A DNA stretch of 64,000 nucleotides from Pseudolysobacter antarcticus (lineage in GTDB: Bacteria; Pseudomonadota; Gammaproteobacteria; Xanthomonadales; Rhodanobacteraceae): positions 4,588,001-4,652,000 of the forward strand of contig NZ_CP035704.1 in assembly GCF_004168365.1 (NCBI RefSeq). The letters are read 5' to 3'. Position 1 is the first letter of the stretch; each line of letters opens with the position of its first letter. The notes beneath the pieces were generated by a model that was not told the origin of the DNA, searched no databases, and saw only the letters and a program-made list of their open reading frames with translations. Below, piece by piece: positions 16,299 through 25,749 of the stretch. The translations under genes and the position numbers were made by a program.

Positions 16299-16854
16299 GC
16301 AAAACAGCATGAACACGCCAACTAAACGCTGGATGGAAAGCCAAGTGTTTCTTGCCGGGCTGTCGTGTCTGTTTTTTGCGGGAGTGTGCATGCTCGCGTC
16401 TAACGTGCTTGGTGTACCAGATCGTGCGACTCCATTGTGGACGTTTTGCGTGATCCAAATCGCACCGATCACTGCCTTGGGAATCTTGTTCGGCAAACTG
16501 ACCGACATTCGGGACATTGATGGTCTTACGCGCACGGAGCGGCGACGTTTAGAATCGTTGGTTAATTCAAAAATCAGACAACTTATTTTTCTCATTGCTT
16601 TCCATGTCGTGGCTGGATTAATTCTCGCCCTTGCGCTTTATGGGGCATCCTTCGGTCGACCTGCCGTGGCATATGCATTCACATTGGCTGGGGCACTTAT
16701 CGGGCTATCCGTGTATTTCACCGTTTCAGCGTATGTAGATGTCAAGCACATTGCCGCGTTCAAGACGAAAATTGCAGATCGCACTCGCGAAGCAAAGGCC
16801 CGAGCCTCTGTGATGGCCAAACTGATCGGCAAACGAGACGCCCCCAAAGCCTAA
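16291..16854 (+). CDS. Four-TM membrane protein, partner of the disrupted gene
   Basis: 187 residues from GTG 16291 (ATG 16309 is an alternative). Four hydrophobic segments at about residues 19-38, 46-66, 93-113 and 122-146, with a charged loop DGLTRTERRRLESLV between TM2 and TM3 and a basic C-terminal helix. No transporter signature. The soluble-protein plus four-TM-protein arrangement recalls RexA-RexB and other two-gene abortive-infection modules; I can only offer this as a candidate. If the first gene is dead, this protein may have no trigger. Confidence 0.55.
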   Translation: MSKQNSMNTPTKRWMESQVFLAGLSCLFFAGVCMLASNVLGVPDRATPLWTFCVIQIAPITALGILFGKLTDIRDIDGLTRTERRRLESLVNSKIRQLIFLIAFHVVAGLILALALYGASFGRPAVAYAFTLAGALIGLSVYFTVSAYVDVKHIAAFKTKIADRTREAKARASVMAKLIGKRDAPKA

Positions 16855-17027
16855 GAGTGCTGCTTGGCACAAACAAATCGACCTAAAAAGTGATCTCTGT
16901 TGGTGCATCAATTGGATCAACTTCCGCAGGTAATCAGTATGTATTCATAAGCGAAGGATTCCATATGGACGTCTGGACATCCATACGCGGTGATTACAAA
17001 TGAAACTTTTTTCGTCGAAAAAAAGTC

Positions 17028-17057
17028 TTGACAAGGCTTGCGATTGATCGTTACTGT
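17028..17057 (+). promoter_or_regulatory. Promoter of the leu-ilv operon
   Basis: -35 TTGACA at 17028-17033, an 18-base spacer, and a -10-like TACTGT at 17052-17057. The expected start of transcription, near 17063-17065, falls on or just before the ATG of the leader peptide, so the leader message may have almost no 5' untranslated region. An A-rich tract lies just upstream (17015-17025). Confidence 0.6.
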
Positions 17058-17064
17058 CGGCCAC

Positions 17065-17208
17065 ATGTCGCAGCGCAACAACCACCACGGAACCATCAGC
17101 AAGCCTGCCATTCCGCTGGCGAGTGTGCTGGCGCGCGAACACGTCGCGCCGATCGCGACGATCATTCTTGTACTCGTACTTCTTATTACCGGCTCAGGAG
17201 CGGGATAG
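17065..17208 (+). CDS. leu/ilv operon leader peptide (attenuation)
   Basis: 47 codons starting MSQRNNHHG and ending TGSGAG. Residues 33-41 are a run of Ile, Leu and Val codons (IILVLVLLI), the control codons expected for ribosome-mediated attenuation by branched-chain aminoacyl-tRNAs. A strong terminator follows 30 bases after its stop. Stalling at these codons would free the terminator's upstream arm to pair elsewhere: GCGGG at 17200-17204 can pair with CCCGC at 17243-17247 as an antiterminator. The first codon lies at the predicted transcription start and has no Shine-Dalgarno sequence. Confidence 0.85.
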   Translation: MSQRNNHHGTISKPAIPLASVLAREHVAPIATIILVLVLLITGSGAG

Positions 17209-17237
17209 AGGCGCGCGTCAGAACACGACAAACACCG

Positions 17238-17275
17238 AAACCCCCGCCCCGGCAACGAGGCGGGGGTTTTTTTTT
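17238..17275 (+). terminator. Attenuator terminator of the leu-ilv operon
   Basis: Stem ACCCCCGCC/GGCGGGGGT with a 10-base loop, followed by a run of nine T (17267-17275). It lies between the leader peptide and leuA, so it would stop transcription when leucine, valine and isoleucine are plentiful. Confidence 0.92.
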
Positions 17276-17312
17276 GGCCGATAGCATGGCCGGCAAGGCC
17301 ACGAGAACAACG

Positions 17313-18896
17313 ATGACTGCACCAATCGAACCCGGCGAAAGCGCACCACGCGAACGCGTGCTGATTTTCGATACCAGCCTGCGCGATGGCGAGCAGGCAC
17401 CCGGCTACAGCATGAATCTCACGCAGAAACTCGCATTTGCGCATGCGCTTTCCGATCTCGGCGTGGATGTGATCGAAGCTGGATTTCCGGCGGCATCGCC
17501 CGGTGATTTCGAATCGGTGCGACAGATCGCGCAGCGTGTGCGCCGCCCGATCATCTGCGGCCTCGCTCGTTGCCAAAGCGGCGATATCGAATCGGGCGCG
17601 CGTGCACTTGAGGGCGCCGAACATCCACGCATCCATCTGTTTCTTTCGACCAGCCCGATCCATCGCGAACACAAGCTGCGCATGAGTCGCGAGCAGGTGT
17701 TGGAAACCGCGATCGCCAGCGTGCGTCAGGCGCGTACGCTGTGCGACGATGTCGAATTCTCGGCCGAAGATGCGCTGCGTACCGAACCGGAATTCCTAGT
17801 CGAAATTTTTTCTGCCGCGATCGCCGCGGGCGCAAGCACGATCAATATTCCTGATACCGTCGGCTACACCACGCCGAATGAAATCGCCGCCTTGTTCGCG
17901 CGCCTCAAACGCGAAATCGTCGGCATCGAACGTGCCGTGATGAGCGCGCATTGCCATAACGATCTTGGCCTCGCCGTCGCCAACAGCATGGCCGCGATCG
18001 AGAACGGCGCGCGCCAAGTCGAGTGCACCATCAACGGCATCGGCGAGCGCGCTGGCAACGCCGCGCTCGAGGAAATCGTCATGCTGCTGCGCACGCGCCC
18101 GGGGTATTACAACATCGATACCGGCATCGACAGCACGCGCCTGTATCCAACCTCGCGCCTGCTCGCGAGCCTCACCGGCCAGAACGTGCAGCGCAATAAA
18201 GCGGTGGTTGGCGAGAACGCGTTTGCGCACGAATCCGGCATCCACCAGCACGGCATGTTGCGCCATCGTTCGACCTACGAAGTGATGAAACCCGAGGATG
18301 TCGGTTTCGCGCGTACCAACCTCGTGCTCGGCAAACACAGCGGCCGGCATGCGTTGCGCGAGCGCATCGAACATCTCGGTTTGCAGGTGGACGATGTTGC
18401 GCTGAACAGCGTGTTCGAGCGGTTCAAGATTCTCGCCGACAAAAAGAAAGAAGTATTCGACAGCGATGTCGAAGCACTGCTGCTCGGTCTCGATCCTGAT
18501 GCACAAGGCCCGTGGCGTATCGAGAGTTTGCACGCGAGTTCGCAAGTTGGCGGCGCGGCCACGGCGAGTGTGCGCCTGCGGCGCAACGACGGCATTCAGG
18601 CCGCGGCGAACGCAAGCGGCGACGGCCCGGTGCATGCAACCTTGCGCGCTTTGGAAATCGCCACGGGCTGCGCGCTCGAAGTCAGCGATTTCCAGATCCG
18701 CAGCGTCAGCATGGGCGGCGACGCGCAAGGCCAGGCCAGCGTCAGTGTGTTTCACGATGCGCGCGAATATCGCGGCCGCGGTGCCAGCACCGACATCATC
18801 GAAGCCGCCGCGCTGGCGTTCCTCGAAGTGCTGAATCGCATCCATCGTAATCAAGCCGCCGCCGATACCGCGCCACTGCGCGCCATCAACGCCTGA
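17313..18896 (+). CDS. leuA: 2-isopropylmalate synthase
   Basis: 527 residues from ATG 17313; ATG 17286 in the same frame is possible but lies against the attenuator and lacks a ribosome binding site. It joins 2-oxoisovalerate and acetyl-CoA, the first step of leucine synthesis. The start FDTSLRDGEQAPGYSM is the divalent-metal-binding signature of the HMGL-like TIM barrel. SAHCHNDLGLAVANSMAAI supplies the His metal ligands, and the C-terminal 120 residues form the LeuA leucine-binding regulatory domain. First structural gene behind the leader/attenuator. Confidence 0.97.
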   Translation: MTAPIEPGESAPRERVLIFDTSLRDGEQAPGYSMNLTQKLAFAHALSDLGVDVIEAGFPAASPGDFESVRQIAQRVRRPIICGLARCQSGDIESGARALEGAEHPRIHLFLSTSPIHREHKLRMSREQVLETAIASVRQARTLCDDVEFSAEDALRTEPEFLVEIFSAAIAAGASTINIPDTVGYTTPNEIAALFARLKREIVGIERAVMSAHCHNDLGLAVANSMAAIENGARQVECTINGIGERAGNAALEEIVMLLRTRPGYYNIDTGIDSTRLYPTSRLLASLTGQNVQRNKAVVGENAFAHESGIHQHGMLRHRSTYEVMKPEDVGFARTNLVLGKHSGRHALRERIEHLGLQVDDVALNSVFERFKILADKKKEVFDSDVEALLLGLDPDAQGPWRIESLHASSQVGGAATASVRLRRNDGIQAAANASGDGPVHATLRALEIATGCALEVSDFQIRSVSMGGDAQGQASVSVFHDAREYRGRGASTDIIEAAALAFLEVLNRIHRNQAAADTAPLRAINA

Positions 18897-18930
18897 TCCT
18901 CATACACAACGACATAACGAGACCGCCGCG

Positions 18931-19896
18931 ATGTTCAATCCACCACCGAATTTCCTCTGGCACAACGGCCAGATCAAACCCTGGGCCGAAGCCACCGTGC
19001 ATGTGAGCGTGCACGCGCTGCATTACGGCTCGTCGGTTTTCGAAGGCGTGCGCGCCTACGAAACACCGCAGGGCGCGCAGATTTTTCGCCTGCAGGATCA
19101 CACTGATCGACTGTTCCATTCGGCGCGTGTCTATGAAATAGACATGCCCTACAACGAGGAAGAAATCCGCGCCGCGTGCAAGCAGGCGGTGACCGCGAAC
19201 GGATTGCGCTCGGCGTATCTGCGACCGATCGCATTCCGCGGTTACGGCGCGCTCGGCGTGTATGCGGAAGTGCCGACCGAGGTTTCGGTACTCGCGTTTT
19301 CGTGGGGCAGCCTGCTCGGCAAGGACGCGCTCGAACACGGCGTCGATGTCTGTGTTTCATCGTGGCAACGTTGCGCCCCGAACACCTTGCCGGCGATGGC
19401 GAAAGCCGGCGGCAATTATCTGTCGAGTCAGCTCGTGACGCGCGAGGCACATCGACTCGGTTTCCACGAAGGTATTGCGCTCGGCGCCAATGGATTACTT
19501 AGCGAAGGCGCCGGCGAAAATCTGTTCCTCGTGATGAAAGGCAAGCTCTATACGCCGCCATGCAGCGCCGGAGTGCTGGCCGGCATCACACGCGATAGCG
19601 TGATGACTCTCGCCGCCGATCTCGGTATCGAAACCATCGAGCGCGACATGCCGCGCGAATCGCTGTATTTCGCCGACGAGGTTTTCCTGACCGGCACCGC
19701 CGCGGAAATCACGCCGGTGCGTTCGGTCGATCGCAAGCAGGTTGGCCGCGGCGGGCGCGGTCCGATCACGCAGCGTTTGCAGGAAGCGTTTTTTGGATTA
19801 TTCAACGGCCGCACCGAAGATCGCTACGGCTGGCTCACACCGGTCAGCGCGGAGGCAGAAACAACAGCCGCCGAACCAATGCGCGAGGTCGCCTGA
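18931..19896 (+). CDS. ilvE: Branched-chain amino acid aminotransferase
   Basis: 321 residues, class IV PLP aminotransferase. [18 protein letters not shown] is the family start, [14 protein letters not shown] follows, and [12 protein letters not shown] is the cofactor-phosphate region. It performs the last step for leucine, valine and isoleucine. It lies 34 bases after leuA, and its TGA overlaps the leuC ATG. Confidence 0.95.
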   Translation: MFNPPPNFLWHNGQIKPWAEATVHVSVHALHYGSSVFEGVRAYETPQGAQIFRLQDHTDRLFHSARVYEIDMPYNEEEIRAACKQAVTANGLRSAYLRPIAFRGYGALGVYAEVPTEVSVLAFSWGSLLGKDALEHGVDVCVSSWQRCAPNTLPAMAKAGGNYLSSQLVTREAHRLGFHEGIALGANGLLSEGAGENLFLVMKGKLYTPPCSAGVLAGITRDSVMTLAADLGIETIERDMPRESLYFADEVFLTGTAAEITPVRSVDRKQVGRGGRGPITQRLQEAFFGLFNGRTEDRYGWLTPVSAEAETTAAEPMREVA

Positions 19897-21314
19897 TGTC
19901 TACGCCACGCACCCTGCTCGACAAGGTTTGGGATACGCATCTGGTGCGTGCCGAAACCGATGCCACACCCGCCGTGTTGTACATCGACCTGCATCTGATT
20001 CACGAAGTGACCTCGCCGCAAGCGTTCACCGAATTGCGCGAACGCGGACTCAAACTACGCCGTCCCGACAAGGTGCTGGCAACGCTGGATCATTCGACGC
20101 CAACCACACACGCCGATAGCGATGGCACGCGCCATTACGTCACACCGCAGGCCGAAGCGCAGGTGCATATGCTCGAAGCCAACTGTCGCGAATTCGGTCT
20201 CGAGCTACGCGGCTGGGACAGTACCGAACGCGGCATCGTGCACGTGATCGGCCCGGAACTCGGCGCCACCCAGCCCGGCATGACCATCGTCTGCGGCGAC
20301 AGCCACACCAGCACACACGGCGCGTTCGGCGCGCTCGCATTCGGCATCGGCACGAGCGAAGTCGCGCACGTCATGGCCAGCCAGTGCCTGCTGCAACGCA
20401 AGCCAAAATCACTCGCCGTGGAAGTGAGCGGCACATTCGCGCCCGGCGTCGGCGCCAAGGATCTGATCCTGCATGTAATCGGCGTCATCGGTATCAACGG
20501 CGGCACCGGCCACGTCATCGAATATCGCGGCGACGCCATCCGTGCGCTGTCGATGGAAGAACGCATGACCGTCTGCAACATGTCGATCGAAGCCGGCGCC
20601 AAAGCCGGATTGATCGCGCCGGACGAAGTCACGTTCGCCTATCTGCACGGCCGCAGTCTCGCACCAAAAAACGCCGAGTGGGATGCCGCCGTGGCACGCT
20701 GGAAAAATCTGCACAGCGATCCCGATGCGAAGTTTGATCGCAGCGTGCACATCGATGCCAAAGACGTGCGCCCGACCGTGAGCTACGGCACGCATCCAGG
20801 CATGGTGGTCAGCATCGATCAAAATGTACCCGAGGCAAACAGCGCGCAGGACGAACGCGCGTTGCGCTACATGCAGATCGAATCGGGTAAGTCGATGCTT
20901 GGTGTACCGGTCGATATCGTGTTCATCGGCAGTTGCACGAATGGCCGCCTGTCCGACCTGCGCGCCGCAGCGTCTGTATTGGCCGGACGCAAGGTCGCGA
21001 GCAGCGTGCGCATGCTCGTGGTGCCGGGTTCGGTCGCGGTGCAACGCGCTGCCGAAAGCGAAGGTCTCGACAAGATTTTCCGTGCCGCCGGTGCCGAATG
21101 GCGCGAGCCGGGCTGCTCGATGTGCATCGCGATGAACGGTGATTTGGTCGCGCCCGGACAACTCGCGGTGAGCACGTCGAATCGCAATTTCGAAGGTCGG
21201 CAAGGGCCCGGCGCACGCACCGTGCTGGCGAGTCCGCAAACCGCCGCCGCGAGCGCTATCGCCGGACATATCGCCGATCCGCGCGATTATATTGCCGCAG
21301 GAGTCGCCGCATGA
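19896..21314 (+). CDS. leuC: 3-isopropylmalate dehydratase large subunit
   Basis: 472 residues, aconitase superfamily. It carries [20 protein letters not shown] and the [4Fe-4S] ligands in [14 protein letters not shown] and [10 protein letters not shown]. With LeuD it isomerises 2- to 3-isopropylmalate. Overlaps ilvE (TGATG) and leuD (4 bases). Confidence 0.97.
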   Translation: MSTPRTLLDKVWDTHLVRAETDATPAVLYIDLHLIHEVTSPQAFTELRERGLKLRRPDKVLATLDHSTPTTHADSDGTRHYVTPQAEAQVHMLEANCREFGLELRGWDSTERGIVHVIGPELGATQPGMTIVCGDSHTSTHGAFGALAFGIGTSEVAHVMASQCLLQRKPKSLAVEVSGTFAPGVGAKDLILHVIGVIGINGGTGHVIEYRGDAIRALSMEERMTVCNMSIEAGAKAGLIAPDEVTFAYLHGRSLAPKNAEWDAAVARWKNLHSDPDAKFDRSVHIDAKDVRPTVSYGTHPGMVVSIDQNVPEANSAQDERALRYMQIESGKSMLGVPVDIVFIGSCTNGRLSDLRAAASVLAGRKVASSVRMLVVPGSVAVQRAAESEGLDKIFRAAGAEWREPGCSMCIAMNGDLVAPGQLAVSTSNRNFEGRQGPGARTVLASPQTAAASAIAGHIADPRDYIAAGVAA

Positions 21315-21886
21315 AACCGTTACGCCTATTACGTTCGCGCACGATCGTGCTGCCGTTCGAGAACATCGATACCGACCGGATTATCCCGGCGCGTTTTCTC
21401 ACCACCACCGAACGCAGCGGCCTCGGAAAATTCGCGTTTCAGGATTGGCGTTATCGCGCCGACGGTTCGCCGGATCCTGCGTTCGTGCTTAATCAGCCAC
21501 GCGCACGCGGCGCCGAGATTCTGGTGGCCGGACGCAACTTCGGTTGCGGCTCGTCGCGCGAACACGCGCCGTGGGCATTGCTCGATTGCGGCATTCGCGC
21601 GGTGCTGAGTTCGGAGATCGCCGATATTTTCCGCGGCAATGCGCTGAAGAACGGCTTGCTCGCAATCGTGCTGAGTGAATCGGAACATCGTTATCTGCTC
21701 GATCATCCAGGCATCGAACTGGCGATCGATGTTGTCGCCGGTCATATCGAATTGCCGGACGGCGGACGTTTCAGTTTCGAGATGGATGCGTTCGCGCGGC
21801 ACTGTCTGATCGAAGGTGTCGACCAGCTCGGATTTCTGCTGCGCTGCGAAGACGACATCGCGCGTTTTGAGGCGCGCGCCGCATGA
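21311..21886 (+). CDS. leuD: 3-isopropylmalate dehydratase small subunit
   Basis: 191 residues, swivel domain of the isomerase. [13 protein letters not shown] and [17 protein letters not shown] are the substrate-binding signatures. ATGA-type overlaps with leuC before and leuB after indicate coupled translation and equal amounts of the two subunits. Confidence 0.97.
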   Translation: MKPLRLLRSRTIVLPFENIDTDRIIPARFLTTTERSGLGKFAFQDWRYRADGSPDPAFVLNQPRARGAEILVAGRNFGCGSSREHAPWALLDCGIRAVLSSEIADIFRGNALKNGLLAIVLSESEHRYLLDHPGIELAIDVVAGHIELPDGGRFSFEMDAFARHCLIEGVDQLGFLLRCEDDIARFEARAA

Positions 21887-22929
21887 AGGCCAATATCGTC
21901 ATCCTGCCCGGCGACGGCATCGGCCCGGAAGTCACCGCCGCTGCGGTCGAATGTTTGCGCGCCGTAGCAAAAAATCACGGCCACGATTTTCAATTCGCCG
22001 AACATCTGCTCGGCGGTTGTGCGATCGATACCGAAGGCACGGCGTTGCCGGAATCCACTCGCGCTGCGTGTCTTGCCGCCGACGCGGTTTTGCTCGGTGC
22101 GGTCGGCGGGCCGAAGTGGTCCGATCCGAAAGCGAAAGTGCGACCGGAGCAAGGTCTGCTCGGCTTGCGTGCGACGCTCGGCGTATTCGCCAACCTGCGT
22201 CCGATCAAGGTGCATGCGCGCGCCGCGGCGTTATCGCCACTGAAGCCGGAGCGTCTGGCCGGCGTCGATATTTTATTTGTGCGCGAACTCACCGGCGGTG
22301 TTTATTTCGGAGAGAAAACGCGCACGCCGGAAGCCGCCAGCGATCTGTGCCGTTATAGCGTCATCGAGATCGAACGCGTGTTGCGCCGCGCTTTTGAATT
22401 CGCGCAAGCGCGCCGTCGCAAACTGACCTCGGTGGACAAGGCCAACGTCATGGAAACTTCGCGCTTATGGCGCGAAACCGCCGTGCGCATCGCCGCAGAA
22501 TATCCGGACGTGAAACTCGAACACCAGCTCGTCGATTCGATGGCGATGTTGTTGCTCACGCGCCCGGCCGACTACGACGTGATCGTCACCGAAAACCTTT
22601 TCGGCGACATTCTCACCGACGAAGCTGCGGTGCTGTGCGGCTCGCTCGGATTGCCACCGTCGGCATCGCTCGGCGCGGGCAAGGTCGGGTTGTACGAACC
22701 GATCCACGGCTCGGCGCCGGACATCGTTGGCCAGAACAAGGCGAACCCGCTCGGCACGATTGCGAGCGCCGCGTTGCTGTTGCGTTATTCGCTGAATCTC
22801 GAAGCCGAAGCGCAAGCACTCGAAGCTGCGATTTCGGCCACGCTCGATGCCGGCATCTTCACCCCCGACCTCGGCGGCACATACAGCACGCAGCAGGTAA
22901 CCGCCGCCGTGCTGGAGCAACTGCAATGA
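21883..22929 (+). CDS. leuB: 3-isopropylmalate dehydrogenase
   Basis: 348 residues, beta-decarboxylating dehydrogenase. [11 protein letters not shown] starts the fold, [13 protein letters not shown] and the acidic block [17 protein letters not shown] bind substrate and metal, and [18 protein letters not shown] binds NAD. It oxidises 3-isopropylmalate to 2-oxoisocaproate. Confidence 0.97.
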   Translation: MKANIVILPGDGIGPEVTAAAVECLRAVAKNHGHDFQFAEHLLGGCAIDTEGTALPESTRAACLAADAVLLGAVGGPKWSDPKAKVRPEQGLLGLRATLGVFANLRPIKVHARAAALSPLKPERLAGVDILFVRELTGGVYFGEKTRTPEAASDLCRYSVIEIERVLRRAFEFAQARRRKLTSVDKANVMETSRLWRETAVRIAAEYPDVKLEHQLVDSMAMLLLTRPADYDVIVTENLFGDILTDEAAVLCGSLGLPPSASLGAGKVGLYEPIHGSAPDIVGQNKANPLGTIASAALLLRYSLNLEAEAQALEAAISATLDAGIFTPDLGGTYSTQQVTAAVLEQLQ

Positions 22930-22959
22930 TCTCTTTTTTCCTTTTTCAGAGTTCGCCCC

Positions 22960-24609
22960 ATGCATAGCGATGTGATGAAAACCGGCCCCGATCGTGCGCC
23001 CGCGCGCGCGATGATGCGTGCCACCGGGCTCGATGATGCGGCCATCGCAAAACCGCTGATCGCGGTCGTGCATACGTGGTCGAACGTGTCGCCGTGCAAT
23101 CTGAATTTGCGCGATCTTGCGGTCGCCGCCGCCGATGGCATTCGCGCCGCGGGTGGCACGCCGATCGAGTTCAACACGATCGCGATCACCGACGGCATGG
23201 CGATGGGCACGCCGGGCATGCGCGCGTCGCTGGTTTCGCGCGAAGTCATCACCGATTCGATCGAGCTCGCCGTGACCGGCCACAGCCTCGATGCGGTGGT
23301 CGTGTTGTGTGGCTGCGACAAGACCATTCCGGCCGCGGCGATGGCGCTCGCACGTTTGAATTTGCCCGGTCTGGTGTTGTATGGCGGCAGCATTGCGCAC
23401 GGCAAACATCACGGCAAATCGATCACCGTGCAGGAAGTATTCGAAGCCGTCGGTGCGCACGGCGCGGGCAAACTCGACGATGCCGGACTCAACGAAGTCG
23501 AACGCAATGCGTGCCCCGGTGCGGGCGCGTGCGGCGGCCAATTCACTGCGAATACGATGGCGATGGTGCTGACCGCGCTCGGCCTGTCGCCGCTCGGTCT
23601 GAACGATATTCCGGCCACACATACGGACAAACTCGCCGCGGCAAAACGCTGTGGCGAACTCGCGCTGGAGCTGCTGAAAAACGGTCCGCTGCCGCGCGAA
23701 ATTCTCACGCCCACCGCGTTTCGCAACGCCGCGCGTCTGGTCGCCGCCACCGCCGGCTCGACCAACGGCGTGCTGCATTTGCTGGCGATTGCGCACGAAG
23801 CCGGAGTCGCACTCGATCTCGAAGATTTTGAATCTGCATCACGCGCCACACCGGTCATTGCCGATCTCAAACCGGGCGGCCGTTTCACCGCGGTGGAGCT
23901 CACCGAAGCTGGCGGCACGGCGCTCGTCGCGAATGCGTTGCGCACCGCCGGTTTGCTCGACAATACGATCACCGTGACCGGGCGTTCCTTGTTCGCCGAA
24001 CTCGACGCAGCAGCGGCACCCGCGCCCAACCAGAAAGTGGTCTATCCGGTCAACGCACCGCTCAAACCGCGCGGCGGTTTTGCGATCCTGTACGGCAATA
24101 TCGCACCCGAAGGTTGCATCCTCAAACTCTCGGCGCACGGCACAAAAACTTTCAGCGGCCCGGCGCGCGTGTTCGAGGGTGAGGCCGATGCGTTCGCCGC
24201 GGTGCAAGGCGGCAAGATCAACGCGGGCGACGTGATCGTGATCCGCAACGAAGGCCCGGCTGGCGGCCCCGGCATGCGCGAGATGCTGGCCGTGACCGCA
24301 GCGCTGGTCGGACGCGGCCTGGGCGATGATGTCGCACTGATTACCGACGGCCGATTCTCCGGCGCGACGCACGGATTCATGGTCGGCCATATCGCGCCCG
24401 AAGCCGCGCGCGGCGGCCCGATTGCGCTGCTGCACGAGGGCGACATCGTCGTGATCGATGCCGAAGCACGCCAGCTCCACACCAGCGCCGATCTCGAATC
24501 GCGACGTGCCGATTGGCGCGCACGTCCGCCGGTCGAAACGCGCGGCGCACTTGCCAAGTATGCACGACTGGTCAGCTCCGCCTCGCGCGGCGCAGTGACC
24601 GAAGCATAG
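22960..24609 (+). CDS. ilvD: Dihydroxy-acid dehydratase
   Basis: 549 residues, in the range of the shorter IlvD forms. The Fe-S cluster Cys are visible in [15 protein letters not shown] and [36 protein letters not shown] is the C-terminal signature. It makes 2-oxo acids for valine and isoleucine. In Xanthomonas the ancestral integron sits next to an ilvD gene; here no attC is near this one, so the link is only noted. Confidence 0.96.
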   Translation: MHSDVMKTGPDRAPARAMMRATGLDDAAIAKPLIAVVHTWSNVSPCNLNLRDLAVAAADGIRAAGGTPIEFNTIAITDGMAMGTPGMRASLVSREVITDSIELAVTGHSLDAVVVLCGCDKTIPAAAMALARLNLPGLVLYGGSIAHGKHHGKSITVQEVFEAVGAHGAGKLDDAGLNEVERNACPGAGACGGQFTANTMAMVLTALGLSPLGLNDIPATHTDKLAAAKRCGELALELLKNGPLPREILTPTAFRNAARLVAATAGSTNGVLHLLAIAHEAGVALDLEDFESASRATPVIADLKPGGRFTAVELTEAGGTALVANALRTAGLLDNTITVTGRSLFAELDAAAAPAPNQKVVYPVNAPLKPRGGFAILYGNIAPEGCILKLSAHGTKTFSGPARVFEGEADAFAAVQGGKINAGDVIVIRNEGPAGGPGMREMLAVTAALVGRGLGDDVALITDGRFSGATHGFMVGHIAPEAARGGPIALLHEGDIVVIDAEARQLHTSADLESRRADWRARPPVETRGALAKYARLVSSASRGAVTEA

Positions 24610-24674
24610 CCGTTTATACGTCCATATCTTTATTCACATCTTCATTCCATTCGACCTGAATCCACGGAGTAGTC

Positions 24675-25709
24675 ATGAGCACCAACAGCACCGCAATCCC
24701 GACCATCGCCGCCCTGCAGGGCAAGCGCATCGCCGTTCTCGGCTACGGCAGCCAGGGCCGCGCGCACGCGCTGAACTTGTGTGATTCCGGCCTCGATGTC
24801 GTGGTCGGTTTGCGCCCGAACGGCCCCACCTCGAAGAAAGCCGAAGAAGACGGCTTGCGTGTGCTCACGCCGGCCGACGCGGTGCGTGATGCCGATCTGA
24901 TCGCAGTGCTGACGCCGGACATGGTGCAGCCCGCGCTGTATCGCGATGCGATCGCGCCGAACATCAAACCCGGCGCGGCATTGTTGTTCGCGCATGGTTT
25001 TAATGTGCATTTCAAGCAGATCGATGCACGCAAGGATATCGACGTGATTCTGGTCGCGCCAAAAGGCCCCGGCGCGCTGGTGCGACGCGAATACGAAATC
25101 GGCCGCGGCGTGCCGTGCTTGTTCGCGGTCCATCAGGACGCCACCGGCCATGCCGAGGAAAAAGCCAAGGCCTACGCCGCGGGCATCGGTGGCGCCCGCG
25201 CGATGTTGATCGCAACCGATTTCAAGGAAGAAACCGAAACCGATTTGTTCGGCGAACAGGCCGTACTTTGCGGCGGCGCGAGCGAACTCGTCATCGCCGG
25301 ATTCGAGACGCTGGTCGAAGCCGGTTATCAGCCCGAGATCGCGTATTACGAAGTGATGCACGAGCTGAAATTGATCGTCGATCTGTTCTACGAAGGCGGC
25401 ATCACGCGCATGCTCGAATTCGTTTCCGAGACCGCGCAATACGGCGATTACGTGAGCGGCCCGCGCATCGTTGATGCGGCGACCAAGGCACGCATGAAAG
25501 CCGTGCTCACCGATATTCAGGACGGCACGTTCGCGAAAAACTGGACTGCCGAATACCAGGCCGGCCTGCCGAATTACAAGAAGTTCAAGCAGGCCGATCT
25601 CGATCATCCGATCGAAGTGGTCGGCAAGGCGTTGCGCGCACGCATGCCGTGGTTGAACGCCGCCGCCAAGCCCAGCGACGCTGCCGCGCCGTTGCAGAAA
25701 GCGAGCTGA
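24675..25709 (+). CDS. ilvC: Ketol-acid reductoisomerase (class I)
   Basis: 344 residues, short class I form. The Rossmann motif is [16 protein letters not shown]; the magnesium and substrate block contains [40 protein letters not shown] is typical. It rearranges and reduces acetolactate with NADPH. 65 bases after ilvD with a weak GGAG. Confidence 0.97.
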   Translation: MSTNSTAIPTIAALQGKRIAVLGYGSQGRAHALNLCDSGLDVVVGLRPNGPTSKKAEEDGLRVLTPADAVRDADLIAVLTPDMVQPALYRDAIAPNIKPGAALLFAHGFNVHFKQIDARKDIDVILVAPKGPGALVRREYEIGRGVPCLFAVHQDATGHAEEKAKAYAAGIGGARAMLIATDFKEETETDLFGEQAVLCGGASELVIAGFETLVEAGYQPEIAYYEVMHELKLIVDLFYEGGITRMLEFVSETAQYGDYVSGPRIVDAATKARMKAVLTDIQDGTFAKNWTAEYQAGLPNYKKFKQADLDHPIEVVGKALRARMPWLNAAAKPSDAAAPLQKAS

Positions 25710-25749
25710 TTCTCGCGTTTCTACTCGTCTGAAAACTGGAATCGATATC

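Noticed and set aside
13379-16857. The disrupted two-gene unit as a further integron cassette
   Set aside because: GTTAGCT stands before it (13353), but I find no hairpin with AAC/GTT cores after 16857, so cassette status cannot be supported.
17028-17312. In-frame extension of leuA upstream through the attenuator (open back to TTG 17028)
   Set aside because: The extension would translate across a clear promoter, leader peptide and terminator; family length and the metal-site motif position fit the start at 17313.
22960-24609. ilvD as the anchor of the integron, as in Xanthomonas
   Set aside because: There is no intI, attI-like element or attC within 12 kb of this ilvD, and it sits inside the leu-ilv operon.
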